A stretch of DNA of 64,000 bases from Ornithinimicrobium laminariae. GTDB taxonomy: Bacteria; Actinomycetota; Actinomycetes; Actinomycetales; Dermatophilaceae. The DNA lies in the NCBI RefSeq assembly GCF_019457945.1, contig NZ_JAHZSU010000003.1, positions 496,001 through 560,000 on the forward strand, in the 5' to 3' direction. This document shows, one piece after another, positions 8,553 through 17,642 of the stretch. How positions within the stretch are numbered: position 1 is the first letter of the stretch; the number at the start of each line of letters is the position of its first letter. The notes under the pieces are model-generated. The model had not been told where the DNA came from, made no database searches, and saw nothing but the letters and a program-made list of their open reading frames with translations. Both the position numbers and the translations under genes were made by a program.

Positions 8553-10118
8553 CTACGACTGGGACTTCTCGTCGTCGTCCAACTTCGTCAGGTTCTCTGA
8601 GAGGAAACTACGCAGGCGGCTGCGGTAGTCGGTCTCAAAGGACTGCAACTCGTTGATCTTGGTCGAGAGCGAACCCTGCTGGTTGTTCAAGTCGCTCAGC
8701 ACGTTGGTGCGACGCTGTTCTGCTTCGCCAACCATCTGGTCGTGTGCAGACTGACCATCGTTGATCAATTGGGCCTTCGTCGACTCACCTTCACCGATGA
8801 GGCGCTTGTTTTCGCCCTGGCCGGTCTTCACGAGCTCGTCGTGCTTGCCCTGGCCTTCATTGATCAGACGCTCACGCGTCGACGTGCCGTCGTTGACCAT
8901 GTCGTCGTGCTGCTTCTGACCCGAAGCGACGAGGTCGTCGTGCTGCTTCTGACCGCTGCCCACGAGCTCGTCGTGCTTGCCTTGGCCTTCATTGATTAGA
9001 CGCTCACGCGTCGACGTGCCGTCGTTGACCATGTCGTCGTGCTGCTTCTGACCCGAAGCGACGAGGTCGTCGTGCTGCTTCTGACCGCTGCCCACGAGCT
9101 CGTCGTGCTTGCCCTGGCCTTCATTGATCAGACGCTCACGCGTCGACGTGCCCTCGCGGACCAAGTCGTCGTGCTGCTTCTGACCCGAAGCGACGAGGTC
9201 GTCGTGCTGCTTCTGACCGGTGCTCAGCAGGTCCTTGCTTCGACGATCGGCGTCGCCAACCACCTTGTCGCGATAGGTTTCTGCTTCCTTCACGAGGCGA
9301 GCCTTGGTGCCCTCACCTTCGGAAACGTGCTGGTCGTGTAGACGCTGCGCGAGCGAGATAATGGTGGTGGGGTCTTCCCCGTTGGCACCGGCCGCCGATG
9401 CGGCAAGGGCCTGTGGCCGGCTCGCATCAGCGTCTTGCTTCGCCGTAGCGACGCGACCGCGTGCCGCAGCGATCTCGGAGTCAGAGCGCTTGATTTCGTC
9501 GGCTGCGACTTGCTTGCGAGCCAAGATTTCGGCATCTGCCTCAGCCTGAGCGGCCTCAATGCGGCTCTTTGCCTCGGCTTCAGCCTTCTTAGCCTCTTCC
9601 TCGGCCTTTTCTGCCTCGGAGCGAGTCGCATCGACCTTGTTCTGCAACTCCAGCAACTCACCGTTCAGTCGCGCACGGGTGCGCTCCACAGTCTCATTGT
9701 TGGATGCGTCGGCCTCTTCAGCGCGGCGACGCGCTTCTTCGACACGGGCAGTCGCTGACGCCTCGGCCTCATCGGCCTCGTCGCGACGTTGCTGGACACG
9801 GTTCGACAGGTCATCAAGCTCGGCTACTAGGTCGTCGCGCTCGCGACGGGCCTTTGCCAACTGCTCCTGCTCAGCTTCCAAGTCGGGGCTGACGACAGAG
9901 GCAGACATTGCCTGCGTGCGATCAGAGTCGGAGTCGATGCCCTTGCTCGCACGGCAGTCCTCAAGGTCAGAGCGCAAAGCACTGATCTCAGAACCCATGC
10001 GGCGGAAATCAACCACGATCTCATCAAGGAAGTCATCGACTTCTGTCTCGTCATAGCCACGCTTGAGATGCGTCGGCTTGAAGCTCTTCTTGATGACGTC
10101 TTCGGCGGTCAACGCCAT
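8553..10118 (-). CDS. DivIVA/Wag31-type polar coiled-coil protein with a long 11-residue repeat region
   Basis: A 521-residue protein that starts with a DivIVA domain (residues 1 to about 55, with FKPTHLKRGYDETEVDDFL), the part that binds curved membrane at poles and septa in this family. Residues about 80-220 are a charged Ala/Glu/Lys coiled coil. Residues 268-476 are 19 consecutive 11-residue units such as GQKQHDDLVAS, GTSTRERLINE and GQGKHDELVGS. A short helical tail follows. Wag31-type proteins are usually about 250-400 residues without such repeats. The sepF-yggT-divIVA order marks it as the cluster's DivIVA. In Actinobacteria this protein directs polar growth and septum placement. The start has a GAGGTG ribosome site. 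Confidence 0.9.
   Translation of the reverse strand: MALTAEDVIKKSFKPTHLKRGYDETEVDDFLDEIVVDFRRMGSEISALRSDLEDCRASKGIDSDSDRTQAMSASVVSPDLEAEQEQLAKARRERDDLVAELDDLSNRVQQRRDEADEAEASATARVEEARRRAEEADASNNETVERTRARLNGELLELQNKVDATRSEAEKAEEEAKKAEAEAKSRIEAAQAEADAEILARKQVAADEIKRSDSEIAAARGRVATAKQDADASRPQALAASAAGANGEDPTTIISLAQRLHDQHVSEGEGTKARLVKEAETYRDKVVGDADRRSKDLLSTGQKQHDDLVASGQKQHDDLVREGTSTRERLINEGQGKHDELVGSGQKQHDDLVASGQKQHDDMVNDGTSTRERLINEGQGKHDELVGSGQKQHDDLVASGQKQHDDMVNDGTSTRERLINEGQGKHDELVKTGQGENKRLIGEGESTKAQLINDGQSAHDQMVGEAEQRRTNVLSDLNNQQGSLSTKINELQSFETDYRSRLRSFLSENLTKLDDDEKSQS
8691..9317 (-). repeat. Nineteen tandem 33-bp units encoding 11-residue repeats in divIVA
   Basis: Codons 268-476 of the DivIVA-like gene form 19 in-phase 33-bp units. 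Most begin with a Gly codon and carry a Leu/Met-Val or Leu-Ile pair at positions 8-9. Within them, 8823-9218 is a higher-order array of three 132-bp blocks (four units each) that are almost identical in DNA: the GACGTGCCGTCG start recurs exactly 132 bases apart at 8881 and 9013. The near-identity suggests recent duplication. Confidence 0.93.
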
Positions 10119-10213
10119 GTTTCACCTCGCTGCGGATAGTCGATGAGCCTTAACGCTGCACTGGCAATAGGGCAAGTGCGGTCATGCTCGGTCACATTTA
10201 CCTTAGCCCACAC

Positions 10214-10231
10214 TAGTCACATTGGTGACTA
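10214..10231. promoter_or_regulatory. 18-bp inverted repeat upstream of divIVA
   Basis: A perfect palindrome TAGTCAC-ATTG-GTGACTA about 96-113 bases upstream of the divIVA start, in a 266-bp gap with no gene. It could be a repressor or activator site. I recognise no known operator, and no clear -35/-10 pair is visible nearby, although TAAGGT on the minus strand close downstream could be a -10. Confidence 0.35.
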
Positions 10232-10384
10232 TCGCAAATGCCTAGAGCGCACTTTCTCGGGGCTATCCACGCAGCGAGGTTATGGCTGCAGGTTGCCTAC
10301 GGCGTAGTCATTGTCACACCGCATCCACTGGGATCCTCCCACTCGGTCCGCTGTGCTCCGAGAACGGACCCCAACCAACCGGCC

Positions 10385-10672
10385 TCAGAAGGGAATCTGC
10401 GCCACGAAGACTCGGGCGATTGACACACCGAAGATGAGAACAAGGAACCCCAGGTCAAGTGCGATTCCGCCGAGACGCAACGGCGGGATAACCCGGCGCA
10501 ACGCCTTGAGTGGCGGATCCGTAAGTGTGTACACGCCCTCGGCAATCACGAGAACGAGGCCTGTTGGCTTCCAGTCGCGGGCAAAGACTTGCACCCAGTC
10601 AAAGACCAAGCGGCCCAGGAGCACGATAAAATAGAGAAAGAGGAGAAACCCCAGTGTGCTGCTAACGATCAT
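10385..10672 (-). CDS. YggT-family membrane protein
   Basis: A 95-residue integral membrane protein of the YggT family. Seen: two hydrophobic segments, the N-terminal LGFLLFLYFIVLLGRLVFDW and a C-terminal LDLGFLVLIFGVSIARVFV, separated by the family's TDPPLKALRRVIPPLRLGG. The family usually sits between sepF and divIVA in Gram-positive bacteria, as here, but its biochemical function is not established; links to division or turgor control are suggested from context. It starts 12 bases after the sepF stop. Confidence 0.9.
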   Translation of the reverse strand: MIVSSTLGFLLFLYFIVLLGRLVFDWVQVFARDWKPTGLVLVIAEGVYTLTDPPLKALRRVIPPLRLGGIALDLGFLVLIFGVSIARVFVAQIPF

Positions 10673-10684
10673 GAGCTAATGATC

Positions 10685-11185
10685 TCAGCTCTGGTTGAAG
10701 AGACCGGACGGAGACTGCCCGGTCGGAGCTCCACCCTCGACCTCAACGTGGGAGGGCGAAAGCAGAAAGACCTTGCTGGTCACTCGCTCGATCGATCCGT
10801 GCAGGCCAAAAGCCAAACCAGCGGCAAAATCGACGAGGCGCTTGGCGTCCGAATCGTCCATCTCGGTGAGGTTCATGATGACCGGTGTTCCGGTGCGGAA
10901 AGACTCACCGATGTTCTTCGCCTCGTTGTAGGTGCGTGGGTGAATCGTGTTGATGCGGTTCATCTCACGTACCTCCGGCTCTTGGACTACCCGTGCAACC
11001 GGCGTGCGGCGTGGCAAGGGAGTTACTTCAGCCTCACGTTGGGTGGGCTCTTCGTCGTCCTCAGATGTGACCGACTTCATGGACTGAGCGGGACGCTGGT
11101 AGTTGTCCTGCTCGTCGTAGTCGTACTCTTCGTCGAGTTCACTCAAGCCGAGGAACTCCATCGTTTTGCGCAGTGCCCCGGCCAT
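10685..11185 (-). CDS. sepF: Cell division protein SepF
   Basis: A 166-residue SepF. In Actinobacteria, which lack FtsA, SepF anchors FtsZ to the membrane. Seen: the N-terminal amphipathic start [14 protein letters not shown], an acidic linker ([10 protein letters not shown]), and the C-terminal SepF fold with [16 protein letters not shown], then [20 protein letters not shown] and SKVFLLSP. The ATG at 11185 has an AAGGAG site; an upstream in-frame start at 11215 would add 10 residues before the membrane-binding helix. It is the third gene after ftsZ. Confidence 0.95.
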   Translation of the reverse strand: MAGALRKTMEFLGLSELDEEYDYDEQDNYQRPAQSMKSVTSEDDEEPTQREAEVTPLPRRTPVARVVQEPEVREMNRINTIHPRTYNEAKNIGESFRTGTPVIMNLTEMDDSDAKRLVDFAAGLAFGLHGSIERVTSKVFLLSPSHVEVEGGAPTGQSPSGLFNQS

Positions 11186-11244
11186 ATCAGCGAGCTCCTT
11201 GTGTATCGGTGCCACCCCAGTGGGTGGTGCTGTCCCGAATGACG

Positions 11245-12027
11245 TTACCGGCCGGGATACCTCGATCCGAGGATTGCGCCGCCGACACGCAGGTGTGTCG
11301 CGCCAGCATTGATCGCTTCCTCTAGGTCTCCACTCATTCCGGCCGACATCCAGTTAGCTTGCGGATACACCTGCTTCAGGTCATGGCAAGCTGCGGCCAG
11401 TGAGTCAAAGGCCTCTTGCGCTTCCTGGCCCTGGGCCCCCTGGGGAGCAACTGCCATCAGCCCCAGCAACCGCAAGTGATCGCTCCGAGCAATCTTTTCT
11501 GCGAGAGCTGGGACCTCGCTGGGCGAGACTCCTCCCCGGTCCGCGGCCGCATCCGAGTCGAAATTCACCTGAATCAGGGCCCCCATACCCTCGGATCTCT
11601 CCCCTGCCTCACAGGCATGCTGCACCGCCCGATCAAGAGCTGTGACCAGCTTGGGACGGTCGACCGAGTGAACGACGTCCACATAGCGCGCGAGAGATCG
11701 CGCCTTCTTGCTCTGCACCTGACCAACGAAGTGCGTGGTGAAGGGGCGGCTGTCTGAGGTGCCATTGTCACCACGTGCTTGCGCCCAATCACGGAGGTCT
11801 GGAATTTTCTCGCTGGCCTCTTGATCTCTGCTCTCGCCAAAATCGACTTGGCCCATCTCTAGCAATAGTTGGCAATCACTGAGCGGGAAGAACTTGGTCA
11901 CGGCGATCAGGGCAACATCGTCACTGTCACGGCCCGCAGCCTGGACGGCTTGGGTGATACGACCCTGCACTGCCGCCAGACCTTGTTGAACCTGATGACG
12001 TCGCTCGTCTTGGCTTAGCTCGCTCAC
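11245..12027 (-). CDS. YggS-family pyridoxal phosphate-binding protein (PLP homeostasis)
   Basis: A 260-residue PLPBP/YggS protein, a single-domain alanine-racemase-like TIM barrel that binds pyridoxal 5'-phosphate and affects vitamin B6 and amino-acid balance without a known catalytic reaction. Seen: [11 protein letters not shown] with the PLP lysine, [20 protein letters not shown], and the C-terminal [13 protein letters not shown] and [13 protein letters not shown]. It starts with GTG, overlapping the pgeF stop by four bases (GTGA). The position between ftsZ and sepF is conserved in Actinobacteria. Confidence 0.92.
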   Translation of the reverse strand: MSELSQDERRHQVQQGLAAVQGRITQAVQAAGRDSDDVALIAVTKFFPLSDCQLLLEMGQVDFGESRDQEASEKIPDLRDWAQARGDNGTSDSRPFTTHFVGQVQSKKARSLARYVDVVHSVDRPKLVTALDRAVQHACEAGERSEGMGALIQVNFDSDAAADRGGVSPSEVPALAEKIARSDHLRLLGLMAVAPQGAQGQEAQEAFDSLAAACHDLKQVYPQANWMSAGMSGDLEEAINAGATHLRVGGAILGSRYPGR

Positions 12028-12851
12028 GCGGATTCACCGCCCAGCGGAGGCAAAAGGCGAACGACCGCTGCGTATCGGCCAGTTTGGCCTTCCCCGCGAT
12101 ACGAATAGAGATCATCGGACTCGCGCGCGCAGCCAGGCACCCACGAACATGGCACCCCCAACTCCGCGAGTTGCTCCACCACACCGGCGGCGACGTCGAT
12201 GGCCGGCGTTCCGGTCCAGGTGACAGTGGGTGTCACTGCACTCACCTCTCCCGCTGCCTCGCGCATACTTAGCGGCACTTCGTAACACCGACCGCAAATT
12301 GAGGGCCCAACGATGGCCTCCAGGCTGACTGCACCGAGGTCCCGTAGGCGCTGGACCGTGGCCGGCACGACCCCAGCCATCATGCCCGGACGCCCCGCAT
12401 GCGCCGCGGCTACAAGGCCGACCGATCGGTCCACGAACAGGACTGGTGTGCAGTCAGCGACCAACGCGGCAACTCCGTGCGATGAGCCCCGTGCGACGAT
12501 TCCGTCGACGTCAGGCGCCCCAGAGCGCTCTTGGTCAGGCTGCACAGTGTGCACAGCACACCCGTGCTGCTGGCTCATGAACCTTAAGTTAGTGGGCGCA
12601 AGCCCGAGTGCCTGGGCGACTCGAGATCGATTTTCCGTAACGGCCGCCGGGTCATCTGCGACACCAGCACCGAGGTTGAGGGAGCCGTACTGACCTTGAC
12701 TCACCCCGCCATGTCGGTCAGTGAAGCCCCACTCCACGCCGTATCGCTCTGCTTCGGGCTCTTGCCGTTGTCGCCAATAGAACACACACCCACGGTAGCC
12801 CGTCGCACCGACAGCCTCTGCGCCCGCCCGGCCATCCCACGTGCGGGCCAC
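12024..12851 (-). CDS. pgeF: Peptidoglycan editing factor, laccase-domain (YfiH) family
   Basis: A YfiH/PgeF-family protein, 275 residues from the GTG at 12851. Some family members are purine nucleosidases or phosphorylases, and E. coli PgeF edits muropeptide precursors. Seen: FTDRHGGVSQGQYGSLNLG, QQHGCAVHTV, ADCTPVLFVD, the metal-binding AAHAGRPGMMAG, and GPSICGRCYEVP, which supply the conserved His and Cys residues. The first 22 residues look unconserved; a GTG at about 12785 (VFYWRQRQ) is a plausible alternative start. It follows ftsZ past a hairpin at 12861-12892. Confidence 0.9.
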   Translation of the reverse strand: MARTWDGRAGAEAVGATGYRGCVFYWRQRQEPEAERYGVEWGFTDRHGGVSQGQYGSLNLGAGVADDPAAVTENRSRVAQALGLAPTNLRFMSQQHGCAVHTVQPDQERSGAPDVDGIVARGSSHGVAALVADCTPVLFVDRSVGLVAAAHAGRPGMMAGVVPATVQRLRDLGAVSLEAIVGPSICGRCYEVPLSMREAAGEVSAVTPTVTWTGTPAIDVAAGVVEQLAELGVPCSWVPGCARESDDLYSYRGEGQTGRYAAVVRLLPPLGGESA

Positions 12852-12860
12852 TAGACGCGG

Positions 12861-12892
12861 GAAAGCCCTCGAGGCTGTGCTCGAGGGCTTTC
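12861..12892 (-). terminator. Hairpin terminator after ftsZ
   Basis: A perfect 13-bp stem GAAAGCCCTCGAG with loop GCTGTG, 22 bases past the ftsZ stop. Only three T residues follow on the minus strand, so termination may be partial, letting some transcription continue into pgeF, yggS and sepF. Confidence 0.7.
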
Positions 12893-12913
12893 GCGAAGTG
12901 CTGACTGAGAGTC

Positions 12914-14122
12914 CTACTTCAGGAAGTCGGGGACATCCAGATCGTCGCTGTCGTCGTATGACGGGGTGCGCGGAGGCTTGACCGGTGCGGACTGCTGAAC
13001 GGGAGCTGCTGGTCGAACAGTGCCAGGCTCGCGAGGCTGTTCTGCCTGGGCTCGCGGCCGAGCAGCCTCGGGAGCCTGCTCGGTCTCCCTGGGAGCTGCC
13101 GGAACTGCCTGGTCGCGGTTGGTGCCACCAGCCTGGACCTGGCCCAAAGCACGATCGTCGCTGCGCTGCGTCGGTGCACCACTGTCGAAGCCCGCAGCAA
13201 TCACCGTGACCCGCACCTCATCGCCGAGCGAATCGTCGATCACTGCACCGAAGATGATGTTTGCGTCGGGGTGCGCTGCCTCTTGCACCAGTCGGGCGGC
13301 CTCGTTGATCTCGAAGAGACCTAGGTCCGATCCACCCTGCACCGAGAGCAGCACGCCGTGCGCACCTTCGATGCTGGCCTCAAGCAAGGGCGACGAAATC
13401 GCCAGCTCAGCGGCTTGGACTGCGCGATCCTCGCCTCTGGCCGAGCCGATGCCCATCAGGGCAGAACCGGCACCCTGCATAACGGACTTAACGTCGGCGA
13501 AGTCGAGGTTGATCAAGCCGGGGGTGGTGATCAAGTCGGTGATGCCCTGCACACCAGAGAGGAGCACCTGGTCAGCGCTGCGGAAGGCGTCCAGCATGCT
13601 CACGGCACGGTCGGAGATCGACAGCAGTCGGTCATTCGGGATGACGATCAGCGTGTCGACCTCGTCGCGCAATGCGGCGATCCCCGACTCTGCCTGGTTG
13701 GCGCGACGCCGGCCTTCAAAGGTGAAGGGCCGAGTGACCACACCGATTGTTAGAGCACCGAGCGACTTCGCGATTTTGGCAACCACGGGTGCGCCGCCGG
13801 TCCCGGTGCCACCACCCTCACCAGCGGTGACGAAGACCATGTCAGCACCGCGAAGGGCCTCTTCGATCTCTTCGGTGTGATCTTCCGCTGCGCGACGACC
13901 CACCTCGGGGTCTGCGCCGGCGCCGAGCCCACGAGTGAGCTCTCGGCCGACATCAAGCTTGACGTCGGCGTCACTCATGAGGAGGGCCTGGGCATCCGTG
14001 TTCACCGCAATGAACTCCACACCCTTGAGACCGACCTCGATCATGCGGTTGATGGCGTTAACGCCACCTCCGCCGATACCTACAACTTTGATGACGGCGA
14101 GGTAGTTCTGCGCTGCTGACAC
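12914..14122 (-). CDS. ftsZ: Cell division GTPase FtsZ
   Basis: The tubulin-like GTPase that forms the Z-ring, 402 residues. Seen: the nucleotide-binding [13 protein letters not shown] near residue 16, the tubulin signature GGGTGTGG at 103-110, the T7-loop region ([17 protein letters not shown]), a Pro/Gln/Ala-rich linker from about residue 325, and the C-terminal peptide [10 protein letters not shown], which binds SepF in this group. The GTG at 14122 has an AAAGG site. The 148 bp between ftsQ and ftsZ could hold an ftsZ promoter, though I cannot pick clear hexamers. The gene is intact. Confidence 0.98.
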   Translation of the reverse strand: MSAAQNYLAVIKVVGIGGGGVNAINRMIEVGLKGVEFIAVNTDAQALLMSDADVKLDVGRELTRGLGAGADPEVGRRAAEDHTEEIEEALRGADMVFVTAGEGGGTGTGGAPVVAKIAKSLGALTIGVVTRPFTFEGRRRANQAESGIAALRDEVDTLIVIPNDRLLSISDRAVSMLDAFRSADQVLLSGVQGITDLITTPGLINLDFADVKSVMQGAGSALMGIGSARGEDRAVQAAELAISSPLLEASIEGAHGVLLSVQGGSDLGLFEINEAARLVQEAAHPDANIIFGAVIDDSLGDEVRVTVIAAGFDSGAPTQRSDDRALGQVQAGGTNRDQAVPAAPRETEQAPEAARPRAQAEQPREPGTVRPAAPVQQSAPVKPPRTPSYDDSDDLDVPDFLK

Positions 14123-14270
14123 AATGCGCCTTTCGTGGAGTCTCTTGCTAAGCGGTCCAAGCGGAGGCTAATCCCGATATACCTGGATCGCCGTCGCCTG
14201 CGTGGCAATCATAGAACTGATGGTCACGATTTGATTGCGACTCTCGACCTCTACTCAAGGTTCACCGAAA

Positions 14271-15044
14271 CTACTCGTCCGCGACGTTCTCCAAGCCGCT
14301 CACAACCGGGTTCTCCGGTGCCGATAAATCGACCACCAGAGGCGCCGGAGCATCTGCCGATATCTGGGGTTGGCTGAAGAGCGCCACCAGCACCTCGGCC
14401 TTGAGTTCTTGCGACTCAGCCGGCCCCCAGAGCACTTCAACTTCGCCCACCGCGAACCTCAGATCACCATCGCCAGTGATCTCCAAGTCGCTGGGTTCGG
14501 CACCTAACTCATCGCTGCCAAAGGCCGCCGAGATATACAGCGCCTGACGAACCGATTCCGTTGAGACATCACCGCGCTTGGCAGCAACAACAGCCAGCCC
14601 GGACGGTTTGTCTTCAACCTCGTCGTAGAGCACGCCATCGGCAGCTGCAAACTGCAAAGAATCCGCACCGTCCTGATCCACGACGATCGCGGGGGCACGC
14701 AGGTCCAGTCGCAAAACAACCGAGTCGGGCCACTGCCGGTCGACGTCAACGCTGAGCACCCGCGGGTCTGCCAGGACACGTTCGGTGACACCATCGCTGT
14801 CGACCCTGGCCAGTGGGGACCCCTGCTGGATCCCAGCCTGTGAGACCGCCTGCTCAGCAACCTCGCCCTCAGCACCTTCAACCGATATGGTCGCCACCGT
14901 AAAGATAGGCAGGTAGGCCAAGAGCACAATCGCGAGCCCCAACACCGCAACAGTTCCTACCCACCACGCCACTAATTTGGGGCGTCGTCGAATAGCCTGT
15001 GCCCGCGCTGCAAATCGATGATGAACCGGGGACTCCTTAGTCAT
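14271..15044 (-). CDS. ftsQ: Cell division protein FtsQ (POTRA domain)
   Basis: A 257-residue bitopic divisome protein. Seen: a basic cytoplasmic N-terminus (RFAARAQAIRRRPK), one membrane helix (VGTVAVLGLAIVLLAYLPIF), then the POTRA start FTVATISVEGAEGEV and an FtsQ beta domain with DRQWPDSVVLRLDLRAPAI. It links the FtsL/FtsB complex to the septal synthase in this family. It overlaps the end of murC by 8 bases, so it is probably translationally coupled. The ATG at 15044 is the only good start. Confidence 0.93.
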   Translation of the reverse strand: MTKESPVHHRFAARAQAIRRRPKLVAWWVGTVAVLGLAIVLLAYLPIFTVATISVEGAEGEVAEQAVSQAGIQQGSPLARVDSDGVTERVLADPRVLSVDVDRQWPDSVVLRLDLRAPAIVVDQDGADSLQFAAADGVLYDEVEDKPSGLAVVAAKRGDVSTESVRQALYISAAFGSDELGAEPSDLEITGDGDLRFAVGEVEVLWGPAESQELKAEVLVALFSQPQISADAPAPLVVDLSAPENPVVSGLENVADE

Positions 15045-16542
15045 CGGCTGTGGCTCCGCCGTTCTGATCAGTTGCTAGCCCAGACAGGGCATCCACCAAT
15101 CGTGGACCGAGTGTGGTGATGTCCCCCGCGCCCACCGTCAACACGAGGTCGCCGGCCTGCAGTAGCGGCGCAAGTTGAGTTGGCGCCTGCTCCAGATCGC
15201 GAACGTCATCGAACACCTGGGTTGCACCGCCGAAAGCCCCAATCGCTTGTGTGATCAGTTGGCTTGTCACCCCGGGAATTGACTCTTCACGAGCACCATA
15301 AATATCCAAGACCGCCACGACATCTGCGGCTGAAAGACCAGTCGCAAATTGCGCGACGAAGTGCTGGGTGCGGCTGTATAGATGCGGCTGAAAGACCACG
15401 ACCAGGCGGCCGCCGGTTGACTGCGTGACTGAAAGGCCAGCTTGGACGACAGCCGCAACCTTGTCTGGGTTATGCGCATAGTCATCCACCACGCTCACCC
15501 CAGCCGCTTCGCCTATGCGCTGGAAGCGTCTGTCTGCACCTGGGAAGGACGCGAGTCCGGCCAGAGCGGCCCTCGTATCCCCACCCGCGCCTGCCGTCGC
15601 TGCCACTAGGGCAGCACAAGCATTGGCAATATTGTGTGCCCCTGGCATCGGGACATCTAGGGTATGGCGCTGACCCGGCGAAGCATCCCCCACCTGGGCT
15701 TGCCACAACAGTTCCGCTGTTGAGGACATACCAACCGAGTCAACTGACACAATCCGCACGTCGGCATCCGCGGCACCTCCCCACGTGTGCACCCTCAGTC
15801 CTTGCTCTTTGGCTAGGGCTGCGAGTGGCGCAGAGCCAGCATCATCAGCATTGATCACGAGGAGCCCACCAGCGGAGATGGAGCCAACGAATTGTGCAAA
15901 CGCCGCTTGTACCCCGGAGAAGTCGCCATAGAAGTCCAGGTGATCTGGCGTCACATTCGTCACGATCGCGATGTCTGGTCGATAGACGAGGAATGATGCA
16001 TCGCTCTCATCTGCTTCGACCACCACCGGGCCAGTCCCAAGGGCTGCGTTCCCCAGTCCACCTGCCAACGGCGACCCGATCACATACCCGGGATCCAATT
16101 CCGCGGCTATCAGGGCGGAGGTCAACATGGCGCTCGTCGTTGTCTTGCCATTGGCACCCGCGACAGCAATCGTGGAGCGACTTTTCAACAGCGCAGCAAT
16201 GCCTTGCGCGCGGTGCAGAACACGCAAATCTTGGTCTCGAGCGGCTATCAACTCTGGATTCGACTCTTTGATCGCACCAGAAATGATGACGGTCTCGACA
16301 TCAGTGACATGGGCCGCGTCATGTCCAACAAAAACCCGCGCTCCAGCCTCTTCAAGACTTCGCAAAGCTGGGGAGTCCCGCTGGTCGGAGCCTGATACGC
16401 GATACCCAGCAGCCAAGAAAAGTCGAGCCACTCCTGACACGCCAGCGCCACCAATGGCGATAAAGTGGACGGCACCAAGGGATTCAGCCCCGGGGACTTC
16501 CTGAGTGAAGTCGAATCGCCCCTGGGGCACGGATGAAACCAC
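15037..16542 (-). CDS. murC: UDP-N-acetylmuramate--L-alanine ligase
   Basis: A 501-residue Mur ligase that adds L-alanine to UDP-MurNAc in cytoplasmic peptidoglycan precursor synthesis. Seen: an N-terminal Rossmann-type domain (HFIAIGGAGVSGVARLFLAAG), the ATP-binding GANGKTT at 129-135, the central VEADESDASFLVYRPDIAIV with TPDHLDFYG, and the C-terminal VVDDYAHNPDKVAA and VVFQPHLYSRTQ. GTG start; its first base is the last base of the murG stop. The order murG-murC-ftsQ-ftsZ is standard. No murB lies between murC and ftsQ. Confidence 0.97.
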   Translation of the reverse strand: MVSSVPQGRFDFTQEVPGAESLGAVHFIAIGGAGVSGVARLFLAAGYRVSGSDQRDSPALRSLEEAGARVFVGHDAAHVTDVETVIISGAIKESNPELIAARDQDLRVLHRAQGIAALLKSRSTIAVAGANGKTTTSAMLTSALIAAELDPGYVIGSPLAGGLGNAALGTGPVVVEADESDASFLVYRPDIAIVTNVTPDHLDFYGDFSGVQAAFAQFVGSISAGGLLVINADDAGSAPLAALAKEQGLRVHTWGGAADADVRIVSVDSVGMSSTAELLWQAQVGDASPGQRHTLDVPMPGAHNIANACAALVAATAGAGGDTRAALAGLASFPGADRRFQRIGEAAGVSVVDDYAHNPDKVAAVVQAGLSVTQSTGGRLVVVFQPHLYSRTQHFVAQFATGLSAADVVAVLDIYGAREESIPGVTSQLITQAIGAFGGATQVFDDVRDLEQAPTQLAPLLQAGDLVLTVGAGDITTLGPRLVDALSGLATDQNGGATADD

Positions 16543-17642
16543 TAGCGCTTCGCCGCCTCATAAATCATGGCAACCAGGGCGTCGTCTCCGTCTCGATGCC
16601 CAATAGCCGCTGCCGCCGCACTCATCTGCTCAACGCGGGATGAGTCTGCCAACAAGGGGATGACGACGTTTTTGACCCACTCGACATCGACCTCTGAGTC
16701 ATCGGTCAGCGTGGCACCACCAGCGGCGACAAGGTCCTGCGCGTTCAGTCGCTGCTCGCCGTTGCCGATGGGCAGCGGCACCAGTGCGGCGGGGAGTCCA
16801 ATCGCGGCGATCTCACACAAAGTGCCTGCTCCTGAGCGGCAGACCGCAAGATCGGCACTCGCATAAGCGAGGTCCATCCGGTCTGAATAGGTGATCGCTC
16901 GGTAGCGGTGCTTGAGCGACTCTTGAGCGGGCAAGGCAATCTCTTTGCCTTCGCCGGTGATATGCAAAACCTGAACCCCAGCGTCGGTAATCGCCACGGC
17001 CGCTTCTGAGAAGGCGTCATTTAGCCTGGCAGCGCCTAACGATCCGCCAAAGACCAGCAATGTTTGCACCTCGGGGTCCAACTCAAAGTGCTTTCGGGCA
17101 GACCGGCGCAGACCATCGCGATCCAAGTTGGAGATCTCGACGCGCAACGGCATGCCAATGTGCTTGGCCCCTGGCAGCGGAGTGCTGGCAAACGTCGTGG
17201 CGATGTGCTGAGTGAACCTCGCACCCAACTTATTCGCTAGCCCTGGCCGGGCGTTCTGTTCGTGGATGACGATGGGCAGCCCCAGGCGCCGCGCTGCTAG
17301 ATAGGCAGGCGTGGCGACATACCCACCGAAGCCAACCACCACATCAGCCTTCGCCTCCCGCATCGCGTTGGCTGCGGCTTTGACGGCCCCAGACATAGCG
17401 GCCGGGAACTTAAAGGCTGCGCCATTGGGTCGACGCGGAAACGGCGCTTTGGGCAGCACGTGGAACGGATAGCCTCGGGCCGGGACGAGCCTGGCCTCCA
17501 GGCCCTCAGCGGTGCCAAGCACTGTCAGGACCGTCTCGGGGTCACGGCGACGCAGGGCATCGGCGGTGGCGAGCAGCGGGTTAACGTGACCAGCCGACCC
17601 TCCCCCGGCGAGAACAACGGAGAGTGGGGCGGCATCGGTCAT
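16542..17642 (-). CDS. murG: Lipid II synthase MurG (N-acetylglucosaminyltransferase)
   Basis: A 366-residue GT28-family glycosyltransferase at the inner face of the membrane. It transfers GlcNAc from UDP-GlcNAc to lipid I to give lipid II. Seen: the glycine-rich AGGGSAGHVNPLLATA, VVGFGGYVATP, HEQNARPGLANK, a second glycine-rich loop VFGGSLGAARLND, and CRSGAGTLCEIAAIGLPAAL. Its ATG overlaps the ftsW stop by four bases, consistent with coupling of lipid II synthesis to the SEDS polymerase. Confidence 0.97.
   Translation of the reverse strand: MTDAAPLSVVLAGGGSAGHVNPLLATADALRRRDPETVLTVLGTAEGLEARLVPARGYPFHVLPKAPFPRRPNGAAFKFPAAMSGAVKAAANAMREAKADVVVGFGGYVATPAYLAARRLGLPIVIHEQNARPGLANKLGARFTQHIATTFASTPLPGAKHIGMPLRVEISNLDRDGLRRSARKHFELDPEVQTLLVFGGSLGAARLNDAFSEAAVAITDAGVQVLHITGEGKEIALPAQESLKHRYRAITYSDRMDLAYASADLAVCRSGAGTLCEIAAIGLPAALVPLPIGNGEQRLNAQDLVAAGGATLTDDSEVDVEWVKNVVIPLLADSSRVEQMSAAAAAIGHRDGDDALVAMIYEAAKR

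Noticed and set aside
8823..9218. The 132-bp tandem repeats as a CRISPR-like array
   Set aside because: The repeats are directly adjacent without spacers and stay in frame within a coding sequence.
8742..9341. Plus-strand frames with repeated VVVLLLT motifs opposite divIVA
   Set aside because: They are the antisense of the 33-bp repeats and not a membrane protein gene.
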